From the NCBI GenBank assembly GCA_902800305.1, contig CADCDP010000001.1, forward strand, positions 124,001-188,000: a DNA stretch of 64,000 nucleotides, given 5' to 3'. The notes under the pieces are model-generated. The model was not told where the DNA came from. It searched no databases and saw only the letters and a program-made list of their open reading frames with translations. Source of the stretch: an uncultured Bacteroidales bacterium (GTDB lineage Bacteria; Bacteroidota; Bacteroidia; Bacteroidales; Bacteroidaceae). Below, piece after piece: positions 27,801 through 36,800 of this stretch. Each line of letters starts with the position of its first letter. Position 1 is the first letter of the stretch. The translations under genes were made by a program, and so were the position numbers.

Positions 27801-30800
27801 GTCGTGAGTTAGGTAGTAGTACACGTTGCGGTAGCCTAATATCTGGTTGTCGGCGCGGAAGCGCAGGGCGAAGCCATCCTCCACGTCGGTGGCCGATGGC
27901 ACCACTTCCCAATAGAAGTCGTCGTAGTAAGGTTTACCGTAGTGGTTGTTGTCGATGGTTCCCAGCTCTTCACCATTCTCGTCGGTAAAGGTTACCTTTT
28001 TCCGGTTATCGGTGATGTTTTTGTCGGGCACACGCAGGTGTACGCAGTCCACTACAAACTGGAATTGGCTTTCCGTCGGGTCGAAGCGGGCTAAGTTAGC
28101 GGCATTGGTACAGTTGGGCTTATCATTCTCAAACTCGCTGTTGGTGTTGTAAACTTGTACACGATAAGGGTCGCCTACGAAGTACCACTTCAAGTCTTCC
28201 GGCACTGATGTCATGCGGTTGGTTGTGGTGCGGTACTGGCAGTTGTTATACACCTTTTTTTCGTCGCCCACGAATTGGTTGGTGCTTTCGTCCCATATCA
28301 TCTTCTCCGTCACGCCATGTAGGGTACCTACCTGTGGTTGGAAGGTGGCTCTCTCGTCGAAGTAGGCATGATGACCAGTGTTGTAGCCTTCTAATTGGTT
28401 GCCCAGCATCTTCGGATTGGGGAAGTCCATAAAATAGACATGGTCGTTGTTGGACTTCATTTGTGCCACCTGTGCCTTTGTGGGTCGCTCCTTCAAGAAG
28501 ATGTCGCTCGTCACCTCATAGCTGGCATAGACGGTTTGTGGGCTAACTTCCTCGTTATTATCGTTCCAGTAAATATAAACAGGGCGTCCCGTTTCGTCGT
28601 AGATGGGTTGTCCATCACTGTCACTGATCTTTTGGTTTCCGCGTGTAGGGCCTTCTATCACCGTGTAGTTTTCATTGGCATGGCGGAAGTCATCATTGTA
28701 AAACGTGTAGTTGCAGAAGGCGCGGCGCACTTCAAAGGGGATAGACGACTGGTCTTGGGAATCAATCACGTCGCCAGCCACGAACATACGGTCTTCGGTG
28801 GAGAAATACATACGCGAAATGCCTGTGGTCATGGCATTCAGTGCTTCTTCATCCTTCGAATTGTGGTCATGCAGATAAGTGGCCACCTCATCATCGCGTC
28901 GTATCATCAATCGCACATCCTCGTACTTCTTTGGCTCGTAGGGTAGCAATTGGATATTGTAATCCAATGCGGTGAAGTTGTCGTTGCGTGGTTGCAACAT
29001 CACCTCGTTGGCATTATCTCTGTTGCTGCGCTTCATCTGCCAGTATAGCAACTGCCCGTTATCGTCGGTCGGCTCAAAGTTGCCATCTGTGTCGGTTCTT
29101 CCAGCCACAAGGCTAAATGTATGGTCGGCATTGCTACCTTTGCCTTCAGCCATGCCCCAGCTGTACTTAGGTGGCGAAGTGTTGGTATAGTCGGGTGTGT
29201 AAGCCACCACCTCCGTTGACGATAGTCGGTGCCAACTGGTCAGATGTTCACGGTGTGTAGTGACGGTCGTTTCCTCGGTAATGTTGTTATATTTCTCTTC
29301 TATTACAGCACTGGCATTATAGATATAAAGGTCGTAGGGGTCGCCAGCAAAGGCCCACAACCAGCTTTTCTCTTCGAATGCCGCATGGTCATTCTCTCGG
29401 TACGCCTCGGCACAACGGCTGTAGTCCCATTTGTTCACGTTGTTATCGCGATTATAGTGAGGTTGCGCCCCATTTTGTAGCCATGCGATACGTCCGTTGT
29501 CCTTCCGTTTCAGGAAATATTGCGAACCGGCTGAGAAGTCGTCGTTGGTATTGAGCACCATGAAGTAGAGGAAATCCTTTCGGGCACGGGTGCCATTAGT
29601 GAAAATCTTCTCTGTGAGCTTCTCGTAACTCGACAAATTGAAAAAGATGTCTGTCCAACCTCCAGTGTTATTCAACAGCGCATTGACGGTAGCTTTGTCG
29701 GTTGCCATGAGGTTGAAGGGGATGCCATCCTCCACGCCGTTGGTTTCATGTCCCTTGGGTAACACTTCGTACTCCACATAGATGTCCACCCACGTATTGG
29801 CCTTGTCATCATCGGTCAATGCGTCAATGCCATCGATAAGAGGGTAGAAGAGCAGACCGTTAGCATCTATTGCGTCGGTGATGTCGTAACGGGTGACAGT
29901 CTCTGTGTTGTCTTCGTACTGGGCTTGTGTGCGCGGCAGTCCATCCTCTCCTAAATAGTAATAGTAGTGAGGATAGACGCAGTACTTGCGTTTTATGCTT
30001 TCCGGAAGTTCAAGCACTGAGTTAACCGCTGTGGTAGGCTTCTCTGTCACATATTCGCGCTCCTCAATGTGGGTAGTCAGGTGGAATCGGTAATTGTGAT
30101 AAGTGGCGGGGGAGAAAACTAAACGCAGGCCTCCGCCTGGACCTGTGGCAAGGTTATAATGTTTAGGCTCCCATTCTCCATTATTAGTAATAGAGTTGAT
30201 ACCGAAATAAGTGTACTCCTTCGCTCCTGATCCACTACGGGAGTCTCTCCACGTTTCAGGGGTAACACCCAGAATACGGTAGTCACCATCAGTATGCCCC
30301 AGTAGCATATAACGCTGTGTAAACCAATACTCTGCGCTTGAATAGTCTTCCTTAGCTAACCCCATAGGGTATGTTTCTATGCCAATATAACGGCGATAAA
30401 TATTCTGCACCACATAGTCAGGATACTGCACACTTCGAATCTTTACATAATAAGGATCACTATTTTCCAAACGGAACAAGAACTGCGAAGAGGAAACATC
30501 AACAGGATTGTCTGTTCGATTTAAAAAATTTCCTGCACCATTATTTCTCATATAGTAACGGTGCTTACCATTAGGATTATAAATTTGGTATTTCACAGTT
30601 CCTCCTAAATCCAGTCCGTTGACCTGTGGCACATATTGATAACGTACAAAAACTAATGTACCATCTGTTTCAGGCAGAAGTGTTAGTTGATTATCTACAT
30701 TAATAGGGGCGAAGACATCTACATACTGACCATCGGCTGTCACATTAACTTGACTCTCATCATAATATATGAAGTTATCTATGCTGATGAGAGGTGTACG

Positions 30801-33800
30801 TATCTCTTCTGGTATCAGCGGTTTGTCACCAGACTCCTGGGTCACTTTCTGACGGATGGACTCACACAGGCTGTTGTTGATAACCACGTATGTATAGCTA
30901 TACTTAAATGGCACCAGTTCCACCTTGATGCTGGTCATGTCCTTGGCATAAATGGCACCACGTACTAACTCTGGCTCGGAGAGATTATTTACGTCGCGTC
31001 CCAAGTAGGCAAAAATGTTATCCTGAATCACGTCGCCTGTGGCGCACATCAGCTCATAGTTGCCGTCGGTGCGGTCAAGCAGAATAAACGACTGAAACTC
31101 GCCCTCACCAGCAGTAGCTGCCATCTTCAATGCGTTCTGGCCAGCAGCACAGCTGACGGCAGTCAGCGACATACCATCATCAAGCGTACGCAAGCGGATG
31201 TCGTAGGGATCTATTTGCGGCGAAGTATAAGAGTTGCCTGAGGCTAAGTTGCCATCCACATGCCATTTGCCGTCATTGTCGGTGTAGTTCGTGGTGGTCT
31301 GGTTGCTCGCGCCAGTATTGACTTCGGTGACAGTGACCGTCGTGCCTGAGTAGACGGCGTAATACTGGCCACCTATCTTCATGTTGTATTTCTTTTGACC
31401 CACCAGATTGGGTTGCATGATTCGACTCTCATCGAAGTCGTAGGTCACATAGACCACGTTCGACCCTTCACCATCGATAACGGGTAGAAGACGCATGGGC
31501 ATGGTGAAATCTTCGTCCTGCCAATAGTGGAACTCATTCACCATCGGACTGCTGATGATGGCAGGTAGCATAGGAACCTCGCCAGCATGACCAGCAGCCG
31601 TAGCTTGGATAGCCAATTGACCTGAGAGATTGTACACTTTGTAGATGTACTCATTGCCAGGTTGCGAGAGGAGCACTTGTACATTGGCACTACCTGTCTG
31701 TGTGTCATTGCGGCGTAACAGCGAGGGTTGTGTGTCGCTGTCGTCGAGGGCGGCGTAGGCCAGTATATTGTCGGTAATACTACTGCCCGAAGTGGCCACC
31801 AGTTCAAAGGGGCCGCTGGCAGATGTCCCCACAAGAATATAGGTCAGTTGAGCGGTGCTGTTAGAAGAAGCATAGAGTCCCATTGTGCTCTTCGTGGTGC
31901 TGGTATAATCGAAGGTAGAACCCACATACTGTGAAGCATCACCCTTGTTCACCAAATGTATGGCGTATGGATCCACATCGTTTGCTCCTACGGCATCAAA
32001 ACCCCATAGGTAATCGGAACCATTGGCTTGGGCCACGGTTGGTTGGTCGCTACTATTGGCCATAAGGCTTGTGGTACCAGTGTCGGCGTCGGTTTCAAGG
32101 GTAAGGTAGTTGCCGCCTATTTGAAGGTTGTAGAAGTTGTTGCTATAGAGGTCAATGGCATCAATCGTGGAGGTGTCATATTGGTAGGTCACGTAGATAT
32201 CGTCATCATCGTGAGGGATGGAAGTCATCTCATTACTTACAGCACCCGTGGCAGGGTCATAGTCGTGCCAGTAGTGCCAGCCTGTGGCCAACGGACTTTT
32301 GATTGCGGCAGGAACTTCAAGCGAAGCTGCTGACAGTTCGTCGCTTGTGGCCTCCCATGTGTACTGAATGGCCTCGCGCCCCGAAAGGTCTATGATGTGG
32401 TAGGTCAGCTTTGTTTTCACTGGCAGCAAGCGCACCTGCACCTCAGCCATGCCACTTAAAAAGACTGGATGGTTTGGGGTGCTTCCCGCACCAAGCAATG
32501 CTATGCCATTATCATTTCGCCCCAAAAAGAACTGGCGATCGTCTATGGGCTGGCTGTCTGTTCCTAAAGCCGTTTCACCAGTAGCTGCCATCAACTCCAA
32601 ACGTCCACTCTGACCGTTCATCAAGACAAAGCGATTTACTGTTCCAATACCAGAGCTTAGGGTCAAAGCGTTGGCAACATTATCTTCATGAAATGACAGA
32701 GTCTCTATATCCGCCAAGGCAGAAGCACTCATCAACTTCACATCATACGGGTCTGTGGCTGTAATAGTCCATTCAAAAGTGGGAACATTCAAATGATCAG
32801 GAGCAGTAACTGCTGTGACACCACCCTCATCCTCTTTTGCATACAGTCCGTTTACCCACAGATTATACTTCTTAGTGCCAGTTATGTCAATGTCAAGGTT
32901 AGTGGTATTGGCGATGTAATCACGTACGTAAATTGTCCTATTGTCTGTCATCAATGTCTCTGCATTCAACGACGTAATCTCTGTTCCACCAGTCTTTTCT
33001 GTATAATAACTAAAATTTGTTGCGTATGGACTCCGAATGGCATCGGGAATTACAGGAGGTAATCCCACTGCCCCTACTACTGTAGTACGTATCGCCTCTT
33101 GTCCCCTCTTGTTGATGACAACATAAGTAAACGTACCGATCTTTTGTTCTGTCAACTTCAACATATTAGGTTCACCGTCAACGCCTCCATTTTCCCAAGC
33201 ACCAAGAGCAATTTGATTAACACCTCCAGTTGTTGCATCATGTCGATTGTTAGTGGCCATTTCAAAATAGTAAGCATTTCTTGTTGCTTCGCCGCATCCC
33301 ATCAGTTTGTAGTCATAGTCCGTATAAGTCTTCAGGCTAGGCAGCAGGACAAACGACTTTACGGGGTCTGCATCCGTACCATTGAAAGTGAAAGAACGTT
33401 GATAGCCGGATTCATAGTTGATATCGTTAGATACTGTTATGTTCTTTGCAGGATAGGCCACACTATAAACTTTAATGTCATAAGGATCGTTGCCCTTGAA
33501 CTGCCACAAATACGCATTTGTGGTAAGCACTGAAGCATTGTCAGCAACATTTACGGCAGCCCAAAGATTATTATTACTGAAATATGCCGTCTTTACATAG
33601 TTTACATCTTTCGTTCGTGCTGTAATATTATAAGCCTTCTGCCCTGTCAAATCTATTGGCGACGATACACTGGCTTGTGTATAATAGACGTAAATATTGG
33701 GAGAGGTGGCATCACGGATGTCAGAGAGTGGCACAGCACCATCCTTTAATACATAAGTGTCACCGCTTACGGTAAAAGCAGAAGCATCGTAATAGCTGAA

Positions 33801-36800
33801 ACCTCCATCCGTGATGGCCTGACTCTTGATGATAGCAGGGATTTCGGGAGGGGTGACACCTGTTGCTGCGCGTGGTTCAATAGCACGAATGGCCACCTTA
33901 CCGTTTAGATTTATCACATTGTAAATATATGCTGGTTGTATGTGAGTTTGTATGATGGTGGATTTATGCGTATAAGAAGAACCTTGTCCCATTCTTAATC
34001 TCACCTTACCTGCACTGTCGCAATAAATATACTGTAACTTAGTTATATCATCGGGCCTTCTCACCGCAATTTCATAAAATCCAGGATTCCCACCCAAAAT
34101 CATAAAATCACTTAATGGATAATTTGCATTTGGCTCAAATCTGACATCAATGTCTCCATTATCTTTTTTACCTGTCAGCAAATTTCTACTTTCATGAAGA
34201 TTCCATATTTTCACAGCATAAGGGTCGTATTGTGAATTTGCATTAGTACCAAGCAGTTTGAACATATACCATCGTGCCTGATAGCTGGTTTTGATATTCG
34301 CATACAACCAACGCTCACTATTGGATTGTTCACCTAACAAGTGCTGTGTATCACTATTCACGTGGAGTTCATAATACTGAGAGCCGTCAAGTTTGATTTC
34401 CGTATCCATCGGATTCTTTGCCGTATAGGTCACGAAAATCTTGCCTGTCACTCCTTCAATTGAGGAGCATGGTATTGTACAGTCAGCATCGGTCCAATAA
34501 TAATATGTTTCAACCAATGGGCTACGCATATATTCTGGCAAGTCTGGCTGTACACCTGTAGGACTGGACGTCGCACCCTCCAAGGCTGGCACACCAGAGA
34601 GATCATAAATAAAATAGGTGTATGGCCCCACAGTCTGTTCTGTCAATGCAATGCGCACGGGATTGGCGGCACCATCCTCATGCTGTGTGTCAGCATCACG
34701 CACAAGACAAGCATTGCTACTGCTATCCAACGTAAGATAGCCGAAGGGTTGTTCACCCATCTGGTCGCTGTTTTGTACAAGCAGTTCCAACGGTGAATCA
34801 TAAGTGCCTTGTCCAGTCAGGATAAAGCCCTGCTTGGCACCTCCTATAGTGAGTAGCTGCCCGTAGTTGGTAGAACCGAGAGGCATTGTGTTGTCGTAGA
34901 ACGAGTAAAGGCTTACATCGTAGGGGTCGTAGTTATGGGCTACGATACGGAAGAGGTTCTTGAATTGTGTCTCAGTACCTGTGATGCTGGTCTCAGTGCC
35001 GAGGGTAGCATTGCTGTTGTTGTAGCTGAGCCATGAGGTGCCAACCAGCTGCACATTGAACAACTTCTCGCCATCGAGTCCTAAAGAACGGAGAGTAGAG
35101 ATGTTAAGGTCGTACAGTACGTAGATGTCGTTGATTCCATCAGCAGACGATAGAGTGGTAAGCGATGTGTGTACCTCCCCCGTTGTCAGCTTATAAATGC
35201 CTATAGCAGCTTTGGTTGCATCAAAATCTGTATATTGATAATATCGGAAATTGGTAGCTCCAAGAGCACGAAGTGAAGCTGGAAGGTTTACTGTATAAGA
35301 AGCAGACTTCTCAACCTTGTCTTTGTATGTGAATACATTTTCTCCTTTTTGGTTGATAATATGATAGACGTATCCTTCCTCAATCGGGTGGAATTGAACT
35401 TGAAGGTGTGCATGGGTGGGACTATAGTCTGCTCCTCTTAACAATTGCAAGCTGTTTCCGTCCGAATAGCCCATATAGACCAAGTTACCGTCTGCTGTCT
35501 CTGCCCCTAATGCTGCGGCAAGAGTATAGCAGCCCTCGCTATTGCCATAGAGAAGTGCAAACGGCGTAACGTTAGAATCGTCATAGAGCTGCAACTGGCT
35601 TCCAGATATGGTGGGTGTGGTTGTACCCAGGTAATTGGATGCATTGCCTGACGGATTTAGCAGAATGGCATAGGGGTCGTCATTTGCATGTAACTGCCAA
35701 GTATAATGATCTATCTCGTCTCTTGGAGTGGAAGTAGTCGCCACTTGTCCACTAGGATTAATATATGCATACTGGTTGTTGACATTAAGTTGATAATAGG
35801 CTGCTCCAGACAAGTCTATTACGTCGGTTTCTGTTATGTAGCGCACATAGATGTCGATAGGAGTGTTTTCGTCGGCAGATGTGGGTAGTAAGGTAATCTG
35901 ACTGGTCGGAGCATTGCCGTCCGTCCAGCTGCTCCAAAAAGTGTAAGATTCCACAGCAGGTGACTTCAGTATGTTTGGAATCATATCTACGGTGATATCG
36001 TCTCCCATACCAAGAGGCGTATTGTTGAGTGCCTGCAACGCCTCATGACCTGCATTATTAATGATATGGAAACGATACTTTCGTTTCGGTAGTTCATCTA
36101 ACCATGCCTTGCTATTATTGTCATTATATTGGTTGCTGTTATATCGCAATTCCGACAAATAATACAAGAAATAATCCGTGGTGCCATGAACGCGAAGCCT
36201 AAACTGACTGTCAGTATAACTATCTCCATCTATCAGTTCATAGTTGATGATTGGATTAGTTGCACGAGCGTAGAACCAAGGCTTCTTTTCGCCAGTTGAG
36301 CCACTTGGTACACCAAGGAATAAACCATCGCCAGCTGCCTTATTGATGATTTGTATATCATACGGATCTCCTATGAAAGCAAAATGATAATTGTGGTTGA
36401 CCGACGAACTCTCCTTCGAAATATGTGACACTTTGCTGCTACCAGCATCACGATACATATACCCATCGTCTTGAAGATGCAAGGCATACCAATGGGCTGT
36501 GGCGTAGTCGGTACTGATTTCAAAGGGCAACAGGCTGTTTCCTTCCACATCAGTAGTATAGTACTTCACGTAAAGATCTGTCGCCCCATTGGACTTTGCT
36601 CCATTTAAATAAGCCTCGGCATAAGTCGTCACTTTGGAACTAACCGAAAAATCTGCGCTGGTATAGAATTCATATCGGCAGAACTTACGCCATAGATTGC
36701 TTAATTCACCTGAATTAGCAATTGCTAAAGCCGTATTGGAGTTAGAAGGTGCGCTAGTAAAGGCCGTCAGTTCTTCATTGTTAATGTGGGTGTTCAGATG